From Cladosporium sp. IMV 00045 (taxonomy: Eukaryota > Ascomycota > Dothideomycetes > Cladosporiales > Cladosporiaceae): a stretch of DNA of 64,000 nt. Shown one piece after another: positions 9,671 to 21,731 of the stretch. Location: positions 48,496 to 112,495 of the forward strand of contig MSJI02000643.1 in assembly GCA_001931905.2 (NCBI GenBank), written 5' to 3'. The notes under the pieces were generated by a model, which saw only the letters and a list, made by a program, of their open reading frames with translations, was not told the DNA's origin and searched no databases. A program made the translations under genes and the position numbers. Within the stretch, counting starts at the first letter, position 1; the number at the start of each line of letters is the position of its first letter.

Positions 9671-11652
9671 ATGGGCATGATGTTTTGAGAACACTTGACC
9701 ATCTTCAGACCCTCAGAACTCCCATGGCATTTTCCGAGGAACCTCTGTCTCCGGATAAGGCAGGTGCATTGAGGTAAGCACTTCGTTGCTCGCGATGCCC
9801 ATCCATGATCTGCAATGGCGTAGCGAACAGGCGACGAGAGATGTCTGTACTGTACGAAAAGCACAATCAGGCAAAGCCGTGGCGGCAAAACGGCAAACCA
9901 ACCAAAAGAACAACAGCAACGGTGTATTAATAGCTCAACGGTTAGCTCAAAGTAGCACGAGACTCATGAATCATTTTATCTTCACAAACCTGCCGTTCCC
10001 TAGAAAACAACCTCACCATCCCTTATCCCCTTGACTGCCTGCAGATTGTAGTAGTCGTGAGATCGGGGCCTATAGAACATTAGAAGTCCAACAGCTCTCA
10101 TCGATTCGATCATCCACCCGTAGCTATCTTCAGGGCCATCACACAACGGCTCGCTCCGCCGGGCCATTCGCGCAAGTGAACCAACCATTCCACCACTGAC
10201 GGTCTCGCCATCGCCAGGAACAGGCAAACGCGACGGTAGAAACATGTCACAGCAAAGCAAAGTAAAGCAAAAAGCAAGCCAGTCGGCGAGCCGCCCCAGC
10301 TCTCTTCAGAAACTCTAGTGGTGCCGCCCGCCTCTCCTGAACAATCTGAAACGCCGTTTCGTCCGTACTACTCTCCCATCCCATGCTCAGCCCGCGCTGC
10401 TTGGCCCCATCGCAAGCGCGGCAAAGATTACAGGAGAGAGGATTTGCGGGTTTTTCTTCGTGTTGGCTGGCTGTCTTCCCTTTCGTGTGTCGATTTCACG
10501 TGAAGCGCCCGTCACACCTGGTGCAGCAGGGTGGAGCGAATCAGCGCGCTTTGTCTGCAGGTTTTGGCTCGCCGGCTTCTGGAACTGCGCGGCAGAGAGA
10601 GAGTTGCGAGTTTGTGCGGATGCCCACTTGCTGCTTCGCTCACCCCACCTCTCGCGCTACTAACGGTTGACGGCGGGTGCGGCAGTGCGGGTCCCTTGTT
10701 TGGAGGGGGAGAGAGGGAGGGCTCTACAGAGAGAGAGAGAGAGAGAGAGAGGGATGTTTGGGCGGTTGTGATTAGTCCGTGTGTTTCTGTAGCTTGCCTT
10801 GACCAGCGATCGTTGGGTTTGGGAGACCTTTCTTGACTATCATCGTCTTCTACTCTTCTGTTCGCCTTTTGCAAATCCCCAACCGCCCCGGTCACGAGTC
10901 TTTGGCCTCTTTCCTTCACCTCATCGAGCGAAGCATTTCTTGACAGCACTGCGTTGTGGCATTTGCCGAGCTGCCCCTAGCGAGACTACGGGTAAGTGGA
11001 TGGAACGGAGGTGTGAAGGGACAAACTACTGCGGCAGACGTGCAGGGCATGGCAGATGTGACTGTGACGAGCTCATGCCGTGAACCAACCGTTTTTGAGG
11101 TGTTTTCGACTATTGAGGAGAAGCTGAGTGCTGACGAGCTGAGCAACGCAGGCACATCATCTTCGAGCTGCGGAACATCCACCACTTCCTTAGTCACCTG
11201 CTACCTACACGACTATACGCCTTTCTGAGGAGAAGGAATATTTGCTAGAAACGCAAGGATACTTGAAAGAACAGCGTTCGGACTTTGCAGGACATCGGAA
11301 CATCCAAGAGGTGAGTATCCCAGGCCTCGTTCGGCCACGTGGAGTGCAGTTAGAGAGGCTACATTCCATTCGTATTGTTAGACGGAACGACTTGCTGATC
11401 CAGCATACCGTAACAGATCTCCGGCAACTTGTCGACTCCCTGATATCAGCCTCGACACGATCCTCGTCTTGCATCCCAGACCCCGCGCCCATCGCTCCTT
11501 CCTCGTCCGCCGCGCCTGCCCAACACCAAGTTGCTGAGCAACAACAAGGCGCCCGCAAACCTCCCATAAACAACCAAACACGCGCCGCCTTACTTCTCTC
11601 ACTCACAACACTCTCCACCACAAAGTAACAAAAACACCACACACCTCATACC
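9671..11652. promoter_or_regulatory. Long upstream region of the MAP kinase gene
   Basis: Nearly 2 kb without a convincing gene. It holds an (AG)n microsatellite at 10728-10751 and a CT-rich leader before 11653. A possible 5' UTR intron begins gtgagt at 11311 and could end at the cag near 11402. The open frames in this region start at TTG or GTG and show no protein-like composition. A long leader is common for fungal signalling kinases. Confidence 0.4.
10728..10751. repeat. (AG)n microsatellite
   Basis: Twelve AG units in a row in the upstream region of the MAP kinase gene. Confidence 0.9.
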
Positions 11653-13001
<1,349 letters not shown>

Positions 13002-13231
13002 AGTTCCTTTAGAGATACCCAAAAACACAAAACCATCACCATTCCTATAGACTCTATCCGTTCCCCTCGCAGAAAAACAGAAAAACACCTACCGGGTTAA
13101 GAGTGTTATCTTTCAGCTTGGGGGATTTTCCCCCTTGCTTTCTTTTGTTTCTTCCCCATCTACTACTCTGTGCTCTTTTCTTTTTCTTTTCCTATCCCCT
13201 GCAAAGAGACAACTGACTGTCCCCGTCATAG

Positions 13232-13714
13232 CGACCGCACCCTCGACTACCTTTTCGACCGCAATCCCGAAGCCTACCAAGCCCACGTCCGCCGCGTGAG
13301 CGCCAACAAAGTCGCCTCCAACAACAGTCGCGAGAAGAAAAAGAAGGAGAAGAAATCCTCCAACACCAAGAAGCAAGACGCAAACCCTCCCGCTCCGTAC
13401 GCCGCGCACGCCTGGGACCCGGACCACAACCCCGACCTCCCCATCGGACTGTACGAACCCGCTCCCCTCTCCTCCCCAATCCTCCCGCATCACCCCAACA
13501 GTGCTCCTGCAGTTCTGCCGTCGACTACGCAAGGCGAGGTCCGCATCGTCGTCGAGCCGGAGATCAGTCCTCGCAGGTGAGCTTGTGGCGTGGTGTGTTG
13601 AATCGTTTTGCTGACCTGATTTGTCTTCGTGGCGTGGGCAGTACGCACACACAGGCGACGAGGAAGGAAGGGACGCCTTGGTACGAAACTTGTATGAGGT
13701 GGCTTTCCTCGTGA
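13232..13714 (+). CDS. Possible alternative C-terminal exons of the MAP kinase
   Basis: Two coding-like exons, 13232-13576 and 13642-13714, continue in frame from the MAP kinase if its last exon is cut at 12997 (atgcg|gtaaag) and joined after the acceptor at 13231 (branch-like ctgac, then cccgtcatag). The stop TAA would then be removed inside a 234-nt intron. The added tail is about 139 residues: RDRTLDYLFDRNPEAYQAHV, a very basic run (REKKKKEKKSS), Pro-rich sequence (AAHAWDPDHNPDLPIGLYEP) and the end GTPWYETCMRWLSS. The 65-nt intron 13577-13641 is canonical. There is no ATG in frame within the first exon nor any ATG between the kinase stop and that exon, so it is hard to make this an independent gene. 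It could also be non-functional 3' UTR sequence that is open by chance. Confidence 0.4.
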   Translation, partial: RPHPRLPFRPQSRSLPSPRPPRERQQSRLQQQSREEKEGEEILQHQEARRKPSRSVRRARLGPGPQPRPPHRTVRTRSPLLPNPPASPQQCSCSSAVDYARRGPHRRRAGDQSSQVSLWRGVLNRFADLICLRGVGSTHTQATRKEGTPWYETCMRWLSS

Positions 13715-15970
13715 TTGTCCTGGGGGGTTGAATGGGGGTGGCGTGATCGAATTGCGTGGAGGATGTGGGTGGGATTGGCCTTGGATGCTGCTGGTTTCTT
13801 GGCTTTTCGCCTGCTTTTTTTTGAGTGAGAGTTCTGAGTGTTGGCTTCTTGGGGGATTTCCAGCTTGGTCGGAGGGGGCCATTGTTATGGCTTCGTCAAT
13901 TTGCACATCGCAATGGCAGAGACTCCTGCAATGGACTCTTCCTGTTAGATAGATTTTGGAGGAGACACGAACAAGTACACACACTTTCCACCGCGTGTGT
14001 TGTCTCCTCGCCTGTGTCCTCACGTCTGATTGTTCAGTCTTTCATGTGATCCAAGACTTCGTGCCTTGCCCGTATACCTCACTTGCCAGACTCGGTCATC
14101 ACGCATGCATGTACTCTTGTGTTGTATCTGCATCGCCAGCAGTTTGCATAAAATGCCGACGCGGTCTCGCTGTACCGGTATGTATGTATGCCAGAAGGAA
14201 TTCTCCGTCTTCGAATGCACATGTATGTTCATGTCGATTAACCGGGCCAAGAACAACCACATCAATGCCAGGACGCAGTTTTACTGTACCTGTATGCATG
14301 CAGACCAGAAGGAATTCTCCGTCTTCGAATGCACATGAAATATCGATTACCCGGGCCAAGAACAACCACATTGCCAGGACGCAAACTCCTCACGGGGTGC
14401 ATGTTTTCTGCGAGCTGCCTTGATGCATGCGAATGAGAAGATGCCCGAGCTGCAGTTGAGCAGCGCGACCAATCTCGCATCCTTCGAGATTCCAGGCCCT
14501 TGGTAATAAATTGTCTGGTGACCACTAATATATCCGACCTCACCTGCAGCAAACTATCCGACATACTCCCAGGAACACACTTTCGAAACGTCTGCGAGTC
14601 GGCCTTCCAAGCACCGGAGTCCGGAACTCTAATCCATCACAACTTGCAACGGCTTCTGGGATCTGGGATCATGTAAGGGGAAAACGCTCATCCTTGCCTA
14701 TACTTTCTGTCAAGTAACGAAACGGCCTGGTTAACCACTTGGGCTTTCCAATCTCCGCATCTCACGCACATTCATGGCAACAATTATTGCTGGTTATTCC
14801 ATGGATTGCTTCCAAATATCTTTCAGGCACTGGAGGCCGTGGCGTGCATACCGACCTCGTCGGACCCGTGCAAGCCTTCTGCCCAGCCTTGCTGTGAAGC
14901 CTCACGGCTGGTATGCCATCCCAGCGGCAATTCGAAGCGCATGCCTGGTGTCTTGACGCCACCAAGAACCATCAAGCATCATTGGCAGCCTCCCCTAGTC
15001 CCTGCCCAGCAAGGCGTTTGGTCCGTAGGGGTCGGCAGGCCGGCGCAGAAAATGCCGTTTCACCGCGTTGTTGTCTACCACTCACGACGGAGGCCATTCC
15101 CGTGCCTGTTGTCTTTCTCTCTTGGCCTGCATAATCTACTGGGTCATCACTGCTGTTTACGCGTGTTGCTCTTCTGCTTCTGTTTGACGACATCTCCTCG
15201 CTCGCAGCTCATCGCTGTGCGTTCAACCTCAATCGTGTGGCTATATTGCTGGCGATCATTCGAGCCCAGCCATGGCGTTCGTCACATTGTCCTCAACGTG
15301 GATTGACGACAGCAATGTTCGCACATGGTCCCCGCACCTTCACCACCACTGAGAGTTTCTTCCCACCTACTAGGAACAGCGATAGTAGGGAGAGGAAGGT
15401 TGCGGGCTGATCTCCGCCGCCCACACCTGCCTATCTGTGTAGGATTAGCAGACGGCTGGAGTAGATGACGCTTGCACGATCTGAAGGGAAAATCGTGCAT
15501 GGCTGCTCGCGCGTGATTTGATTGACTCGGGGAAGCACCAATGTTATTGAAATTCTGCATACACCGCCGTTGATTACTGGCACGGCTGGATCAATCAATC
15601 TATCTGCTGTGATCTCTCGTCGCGCGCGCGACTGCTAATGTTGAGACTTTTGACGCACTAGACACCCCAGAATCCGGTACTCTCGAGACTGTCTCACCCA
15701 GACTCTTTCATGCCCAGAGGCTGGCTTCGAGCAAGCTATCTCCTGCGACCGCCTTGATTAATCTGTAATGACCGGTTCCTCGAGGCTGGGAGCAAAGACA
15801 GCTTTCGCGCACACGACGTCGTCCTCACTTTGATTGAAGGTACAATCATCGAAGCCATTGATCGATTCCAGCCACTGAGCCACCAACAACATATACAGCA
15901 TATCCTGCTGTCCACCCGCAAACCGCAGAAGCACAGCATCACCGCTCTCCCTCGATAGTTTCGTTCAAAC
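13715..15970. other. Long intergenic region
   Basis: More than 2 kb with no supported gene. It contains an imperfect tandem duplication (separate entry) and a CG-rich patch near 15620. The final 200 bp are the presumed promoter of the gene at 15971. Confidence 0.45.
14171..14383. repeat. Imperfect tandem duplication, about 105-114 bp units
   Basis: Unit 1 (14171-14284) and unit 2 (14285-about 14383) share a 29-nt identical core starting ccagaaggaattctccg at 14191 and 14305, then gattaaccgggccaagaa against gattacccgggccaagaa, and both end gccaggacgca. The second copy has lost about 9 bp in the middle. The sequence is non-coding in appearance and I do not recognise it as a known element. Confidence 0.8.
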
Positions 15971-16894
15971 ATGGCTGGTTCCATGTCCCCCTCCCCGATC
16001 CACCCTTTGTCCGAAGTCAACCTCGATGCATTGGAGACGCAGAAATTCGACTCGCCCACCGGCCTGATCCAGCGTTCAAACTCCGTTCGATCAACCCGTT
16101 CAGACAAGTCCGTCTCATCAATCTCATCATCCGTCGACAGCAACTACATTCTCAACACGCCCGTAACGAAATCAACGACCGCCCCTCCCCACTTCATCGT
16201 CCTCAGCCTATGGCCTCACGCCACCGAGTCCCAAATAGACTCCTACGTCGAAGGCTACGAAGACCTGTACCCCAGCGCCAAAATCCTCCTGCTGCGAGGC
16301 TGCTGGCGAGCCGGCAGTCCTGACCTCGACGAAGTAACGAACACCCTGACCGCATCCTGGGAAGACCAACGACTTGAAAAGCCCGACACGACCTCCCACC
16401 ACCCCGTCCTACTGCACCTGTTCGGGCACACCGGTGCCCTCAACGCCTGCGCCCTCCTCCGCGTCTACCGCGCCCGCACCTCCACCCGTCTAGACGTGCG
16501 CGCCATCGTCTCCGACGTCGAGCCCTCCCTCGCCCTCTCAAACCTCTACGCCACCCTCCTCCAATCCCCCCTCAAATTCGTGCAATGCCTCCTGACCCTC
16601 CTCACCTTCCTCGCCGCCGCCGTCACGCTCTTCTCCTACGACAGCACCACGCACCAGATCCGCACCGACCTGACCAACCCGGCCCTCCTGCCCAAGGACG
16701 TGAGGAAGTGCTTCGTCTTCGCCGCGCAAGAGGTTATGTTCTCTTGGTGCGAGGCGCCGGGGAATGGTGTGGCGGAGAGAAGGGAGTGGAGCGTCAAGCG
16801 CACGAATGTCGATGCGAGGGGCAAGTGGAGTGGGGAGAAGGAGAGGTATTGGTTGGGCGTTGAGGGGGTTTGGGAGGGGGTTTGTGCGGAGTGA
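15971..16894 (+). CDS. DUF829/TMEM53-like alpha/beta-hydrolase-fold protein, probably catalytically dead
   Basis: A single exon of 307 residues. After a Ser-rich N-terminus (residues 1-70) comes a region matching the DUF829/TMEM53 family: FIVLSLWPHATESQIDSYVEGYEDLYPSAKILLL split by a short loop, HLFGHTGALNACALLRVYR, then a hydrophobic segment around VQCLLTLLTFLAAAVTLF, and the C-terminal RREWSVKRTNVDARGKWSGEKERYW. In the family the middle motif usually has a serine (SNGG-like) and the last motif has histidines before the RYW-like ending; here those positions read GHTGA and RGKWSGEKERYW, so the usual nucleophile and His appear to be missing. Function unknown; a structural or regulatory role is inference. 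Confidence 0.6.
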   Translation: MAGSMSPSPIHPLSEVNLDALETQKFDSPTGLIQRSNSVRSTRSDKSVSSISSSVDSNYILNTPVTKSTTAPPHFIVLSLWPHATESQIDSYVEGYEDLYPSAKILLLRGCWRAGSPDLDEVTNTLTASWEDQRLEKPDTTSHHPVLLHLFGHTGALNACALLRVYRARTSTRLDVRAIVSDVEPSLALSNLYATLLQSPLKFVQCLLTLLTFLAAAVTLFSYDSTTHQIRTDLTNPALLPKDVRKCFVFAAQEVMFSWCEAPGNGVAERREWSVKRTNVDARGKWSGEKERYWLGVEGVWEGVCAE

Positions 16895-17525
16895 TGGGTT
16901 GTTAAGACGGCTGGTTTGGACGGTTGATTGTGTTGACGGGATTGGGAGAGATGCTGATTATCGTTGGTGGGGGCAGATGATGATGATGATGATGTTGCAC
17001 GATGATGCTGCTGACGGAAGATGTCGTTGACGCCAGCGGACGGACCAGCTTTGAGGGCCGCCCTTTTCTTTTAACTCTTTACGATGGATGTCTTTATGTT
17101 GTATGTGGAACCACGCCGCGAAATGGAGTTTTTCTTAACGGCTGTTACTAGAATGCTTGATGATAAAGTCATCGATGGCTGTGAATTTGCGAACGGTTGC
17201 GGTATACATATATTATCTTGAATCATGAAAAGCGGTGTTTTGATGATCGTCTTTTTCCTCCATGCCATTTGATGTTTTGACTTTGACTCTACCTTCATTA
17301 GGGAAAATAAGCTCTGTGAGTAGATAGACTCAAACTATACATGTATGCACGTTAGAATAAGGCACATACATACATGTATATAATGAAGAAGAAGAACATC
17401 AATGGCGGAGCCCACTCCAACCCTAATGATGTCATGAGCTTACCGAATACGAGCTGCAATATCAACACCACGACAACGAGCTGGCGACCAGCTCTATCTG
17501 CCGACCTGTAAGATCCGAGGATAAC
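16895..17525. other. Intergenic
   Basis: No gene seen. A short (GAT)n run lies at about 16977-16995. The last 150 bp are AT-richer and precede the start at 17526. Confidence 0.4.
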
Positions 17526-18176
17526 ATGCCGACCGCTATCTCTTCGGCTTCTGGAAACCAAAATGTAATGCCATCAGCACCAAGACAATCCGTCTTCTTC
17601 CTCACCGGCGTTCTAGCAGGCGCAGCCTCCCTCCCCGTAGAAGGCACATTTCTCTCTCCCCTCACAGGCCAACCAACCTATAAGACAGGCCTCCAACATA
17701 TCAAAACCCACGCCCCCGCCGTGCTGGGCCGAACAGGCATCCGCTTTCTCAGCTTCGACCACATCCGAACCTACAGCTCGCAATTCCTGCACCTCCCCAC
17801 AACCCTCTGCGGCGCCCTTGGAGGCGCAGCCGGCGGTCTGAACGAAGTCGTCCTGCATTCTCTGGCATCTACTCGGCGTCTACCGACTTTAAATGCGGCG
17901 GTGTCGCAGTCGGGGAAACTCTTCCTCTGCTTCGGATCGTACACGTATCTCTCGACGACTCTCAGCCCTGAGCAGCTCCCGCCTAAGCCGTTCTGGAAAT
18001 GCTGGCTGATGGGCGCCATGGCGGGGTGTGTGGGTAGTGGTATTACTGCTGCGGTTGAGGGGGCGAGGAGGAAGGCGCTGCTCATGGCTACGGTGAGGGG
18101 GACGTTGGTTGTTGGGACGGTTATTTCGGTGCAGGTTTCGAGTTGTGGGGCGGTGTTGAGTGGGTTGCAATTGTGA
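17526..18176 (+). CDS. Small hydrophobic protein, weakly like mitochondrial carrier family
   Basis: A single exon of 216 residues. Gly/Ala-rich hydrophobic segments alternate with polar loops: SVFFLTGVLAGAASLPVEG, LCGALGGAAGGLNEVVLHSL, KCWLMGAMAGCVGSGITAAV and TVRGTLVVGTVISVQV. The GAxAGxxxxxxxxP-like pattern and spacing resemble inner-membrane carrier repeats, but the PxDxxKxR signature is absent, so this is at best a divergent relative. I do not assign a function. Ser/Thr/Asn codons at the start do not form a clear signal peptide. Confidence 0.55.
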   Translation: MPTAISSASGNQNVMPSAPRQSVFFLTGVLAGAASLPVEGTFLSPLTGQPTYKTGLQHIKTHAPAVLGRTGIRFLSFDHIRTYSSQFLHLPTTLCGALGGAAGGLNEVVLHSLASTRRLPTLNAAVSQSGKLFLCFGSYTYLSTTLSPEQLPPKPFWKCWLMGAMAGCVGSGITAAVEGARRKALLMATVRGTLVVGTVISVQVSSCGAVLSGLQL

Positions 18177-19162
18177 GGAGGGTTTGTGGATGAATGGAGT
18201 TTGTCGTCGTTACCTTTTCTGAGGGCGCGATGGGCATCTGAAAGTTGCAATACCCAGTGGCCAACTTCGTACTGCTCTGGTTCGGAGTCTTTGTTCGGCA
18301 TGAGAAAATATCGGCCATGTTCGATCTGTCAGATGCGGTCTGGCGATGCACTGCGATCTGTGCCGAGATCGAGAGTATTCACAGTATCTGGCAAAGAATT
18401 CGAGACTCGCTTGTGACAAAGTGTCCCTTGGGAAACCGACTTTTTCACTGATATGAAAAGATTCCAAGCTCTCTTCCTACTTCAAGCGAGCAGATGCTTA
18501 TGGGACGAGATTCATGCCGAGTTGAGGAGGAGAGAAAGGATGCTTCCGTGTGGCGGTCATATCAACATCAATCCATCCGAAGACTCTGAAGGCGCTTCGG
18601 ATGACCGGCAAAACACAAGGCATGAAGAACGAGGAGTATGTGCCAGAATATATTGAACGGCTCTGAGACCATGCCAGAGTTGACGATTGCAGTCGTGTTT
18701 GACGACTTTTTCGTCGTATACATATCTCGACTGGAGAGGTCTGTTTCCTGCATTTCTCAGCGTTGTTATGGTTTTATCGAAGCTTGAAATTCAGTTACCT
18801 GCTGTTCAGAGGCATTTGAAGATCGAGGTCACATTTGCCGTTGCATCGCAAATTAGACTTAACTCGAGAATTTGTTACTTTCTCATCGCATAAGAAGCCA
18901 TGGGATGTTTTTCGTTGTTATGTTGAGAGGCTAGGTTTCACATGTCTGAAGGATTGGCAAAGTTGAGCTTGGTGGCGCAAAATGGCCGCTTTGCCTTGCC
19001 AAGCCGAAGGATCTCGATTACTCTCTCCTGAGATCCTACACGACAACAAATACACGTTGCCCGCTATATAGTCAAACATGACCTGGCATCAATAAAGCTT
19101 TTATCCTTGTTCAAGCAACAATCAAATCTCCGTTGACAGAAGAACAAAAGCAGCTGCCAGTG
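18177..19162. other. Intergenic
   Basis: About 1 kb with no supported gene. It is the left edge of the gene-poor, accessory-looking part of the window. Confidence 0.4.
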
Positions 19163-20001
19163 ATGCCGGACTTCGCAGTACTCACGACATTTACAGCAAG
19201 GGACGTGCCTGATCATTCGCATGATTCTGTCCCTGAATCCTGGAAAGAAGTGTGTGCATTACTTCTCAATAATGGCAATTTCATGGGCGGCGTTATCGGT
19301 CGGTGTGTTGAAAACCCAAAAAAGGGTATGCTGATCAGCGGTGAGTTTCTGTTCACCTGCTCTGGCCTTCGACCATTCTGACTCTTTTTTCCTAGGCTGG
19401 CGTAGCGAGCAAGAATACACCGATTCTAAATCCAGTGCTGAAGGGCAGGCCTTCGAGTCTGAGCGTGCTAAGAAATCGTCCAGTCCCCTGCAGGCAGTTC
19501 TGGTAGATCTACTCGGCAAGCAGATGTTGATGTTTTAAAACTCCATGAAAGGCTCTGCCGCGGAATTACATGTTGTCGACTTCCCGAAAGGACACCGAGA
19601 GTCGCTCGGTAAAAATTTGGCCAAGGTCAAGGGTATGGTCTACCGGCACAACAACTTCGGCATAGATGGCTCTAGCCCGGAGGCCGTTGAGAAGCGCAGA
19701 AAGCAAGCCTACAAAGGCCTACCTTCACGTGGCTGGATCATGCCGGACGCATCGGATGATTCGAATGTTGACAAAGCTATCTGGCTTCATACGTGGAGGT
19801 CATCGGAGCAAGAGAAAAAATTCAAAGATTCCGAGGGTCGCACCAAGTCTGGATTATTGCCCGGAGTCAGGAAGGAAAAGGATGGATCAGACGAGCGCAT
19901 ATGGCCGGTTCAAGATTTTTTTTGAAGAAGAGCTGAGGGAACTTGGCGTGCTTGACATGAAAGTTGAGCACTATGAGTTTGGAGACTTCAGGCTTTTCTG
20001 A
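19163..20001 (+). pseudogene. Broken ABM-like (dimeric alpha/beta barrel) protein gene
   Basis: Exon 1 (19163-19340) begins MPDFAVLTTFTARDVP and is joined by a canonical 55-nt intron (19341-19395) to ISGWRSEQEYTDSKSS. The pattern (beta strand, helix, VIGRCVENP, GMLISGWRSEQEY) resembles antibiotic-biosynthesis-monooxygenase/Dabb-like ferredoxin folds; this is a composition-based guess. An in-frame TAA at 19536-19538 interrupts the frame, which then continues unchanged as NSMKGSAAELHVVDFPKG. Near the end a run of eight T at 19916-19923 puts the frame out by one: with seven T it would read DFFEEELRELGVLDMKVEHY. Two independent lesions favour a pseudogene; assembly error at the T-run is possible. 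The first ATG used is at 19163; upstream sequence has only a TTG in frame. Confidence 0.55.
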
Positions 20002-20494
20002 TCATCGAGACGATAGCATAAGAGGAGTGTAGACTGAGCAGTGCTTGCGATAGGGGGCAAATACTATGGATTGACGAAACTGGCCAAGTCACAGACTCTT
20101 GATCATGTCTAACGGACCGCGAGTGTTCCACATCTTTTTTGAATATGCAACCATTATCGAGAGCATCACTGGGACCTCTTCGAAACCGTATCATGCAGAC
20201 CAAACAAAGTCAAGACCACTACCAGGTGGTACGACGAAGCCGTCATCAGGCTTGCACCCCAACGGCTTGACTTCAACGCCTGAGATGTAAGTTCGTCACA
20301 ATTTCTGTGCGAACATTGCCTGATTGGCAATTCTGTCTAATATCGGAGGTTCCCCTAGTTATCGGGAGGTTTCAATCGTTTTTAAGAGTCAAGAACAAGC
20401 AGATAGAGCGGTTTACTGGTCTTTTTTTTCTTTTTTCTTTTTTTTCTTTTTTTTTTTTTTTTTGAAAGAAAAAAAGCTACGTATTTGTTGTATT
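20002..20494. other. Intergenic with a 34-nt T-rich tract
   Basis: No gene seen. At 20430-20463 there is an almost pure T tract broken by three C. It lies just beyond the 3' end of the minus-strand gene, so on that strand it is an A-tract about 30 bp after the stop. Confidence 0.5.
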
Positions 20495-21710
20495 CTAACA
20501 CTGAAATTTGCAATCAATCTCGCGATTCAAAAGATAGCGATCGCCAAAGACAATAACATCAAGATTGTTCTTGAAGCTGCCGCCATCCCAACCGCCGACC
20601 GAGCACGTAGTCCTCGTATCCCACGTTTGGTCGTCATAAGTGAACTGGACAGGACCGTCCCTCCACACACGTTGTCGCGTAGGACCTCTTGGAGCCCTGC
20701 GCTCTACCGTACTGCTATCCTCAAGGTTTTCATCTCTTGAGAATGGAGTAGCCGATAGCTCGAATGGAAGCTTGCTGTCAAAGTCAGCTGTTTCAGACCA
20801 ATCCAAGTCAGATGAGCCATGACCGATATCCACACCGTCCGCATCTGTGATAATAACACCAACAACAACCATAGGATCATTGTAGCGTTGGCCGAGGCTT
20901 GGAAAAACGTGGACGTTGCATTCCCTGGTGGCGTACGGCGGCGCTGGCGCAGCAGATGTCGCCTCCTCGGGCGGACTTTCGGTCGTTGTGACCGGAAACG
21001 CCGGGTCATAGAACGATGTCGGTAGGACCGTGTATGCACAGTTCATGACATCCGAAGCTGTGGGATTAAGTGTAGGGGCCGCCGTGCCACCGCAGTTGCA
21101 GTGGGCCGAACTGTATTGATCGGCAAGCATTGCGTTGCAACCGAGCACGCCTCCCATCCCAGGTACGTTTGTGGGCGCTTCACTCGTCATTACCGGAGAT
21201 ATCGTTGACGATGGCAGGGTGGTGCAAGCGCAGTTAGTATCAGTAGCGCCAGAAGAAGTGGCTTCCAATGCTGGATAGGTTGATCCTGATCCACAATTAC
21301 ACCAGCTCGCTGGGCTATACCAGGGTGCTCCGTCCGCCATACAAGATGGTGATGGCATGGTCGATGTAATTGATGCATTTTGCGACGCCGAAATGGAGCT
21401 TGAGGCGACTGCTGTGCTTGCTGCTAAAGACTGACCCGATGTACTTACTGGTCGTGTTATTCGACTCAAGCGTTGATGAGGTTGGGCTTGAAACGCTGCT
21501 GCTAGAGAGGGTGGAATTACTGCTAGAAGCTTTTGTTGATATCGTTGGTCCTGAGGTTGATGATCCTGGAGTCGATGATGTTATCATAGAGTTCGTCCTG
21601 CTTGAGATGGTGCTAGAGGAAGTAGTGTTACTGCCTGTGACTGAGGACGAATCCGTTGAGAGAGTTGCAGAGCTAGTTGTCATAGCATTATGAGACCTGG
21701 TGATGTGCAT
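20495..21710 (-). CDS. Ser/Thr-rich protein with two Cys-rich WCxCG modules
   Basis: Two exons (21449-21710 and 20495-21411) joined by a 37-nt intron with a gtaagt donor give 392 residues. The N-terminal 100 residues are almost only Ser/Thr/Pro/Gly, typical of O-glycosylated wall or surface proteins. Then come two related modules: APWYSPASWCNCGSGSTYPA followed by NCACTTLPSS, and ADQYSSAHCNCGGTAAPT followed by NCAYTVLPTS. The C-terminal region has CNVHVFPSLGQRYNDPMVVV and ends with RTTCSVGGW and DCKFQC. No signal peptide is visible at this start. The frame is contiguous with the upstream damaged region at 21732-23178 apart from a TAA, so the two may be one gene or its remains. Confidence 0.55.
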
Positions 21711-21731
21711 GGTAATGTCAGACAGGGCAAT

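Noticed and set aside
11242..11628. 128-codon frame just before the MAP kinase start, a possible upstream ORF
   Set aside because: It begins at TTG, has no ATG in a sensible place and no protein-like composition.
20430..20463. T-rich tract as a retroposed poly(A) tail
   Set aside because: No target-site duplication or element beside it; may simply be a low-complexity 3' flank.
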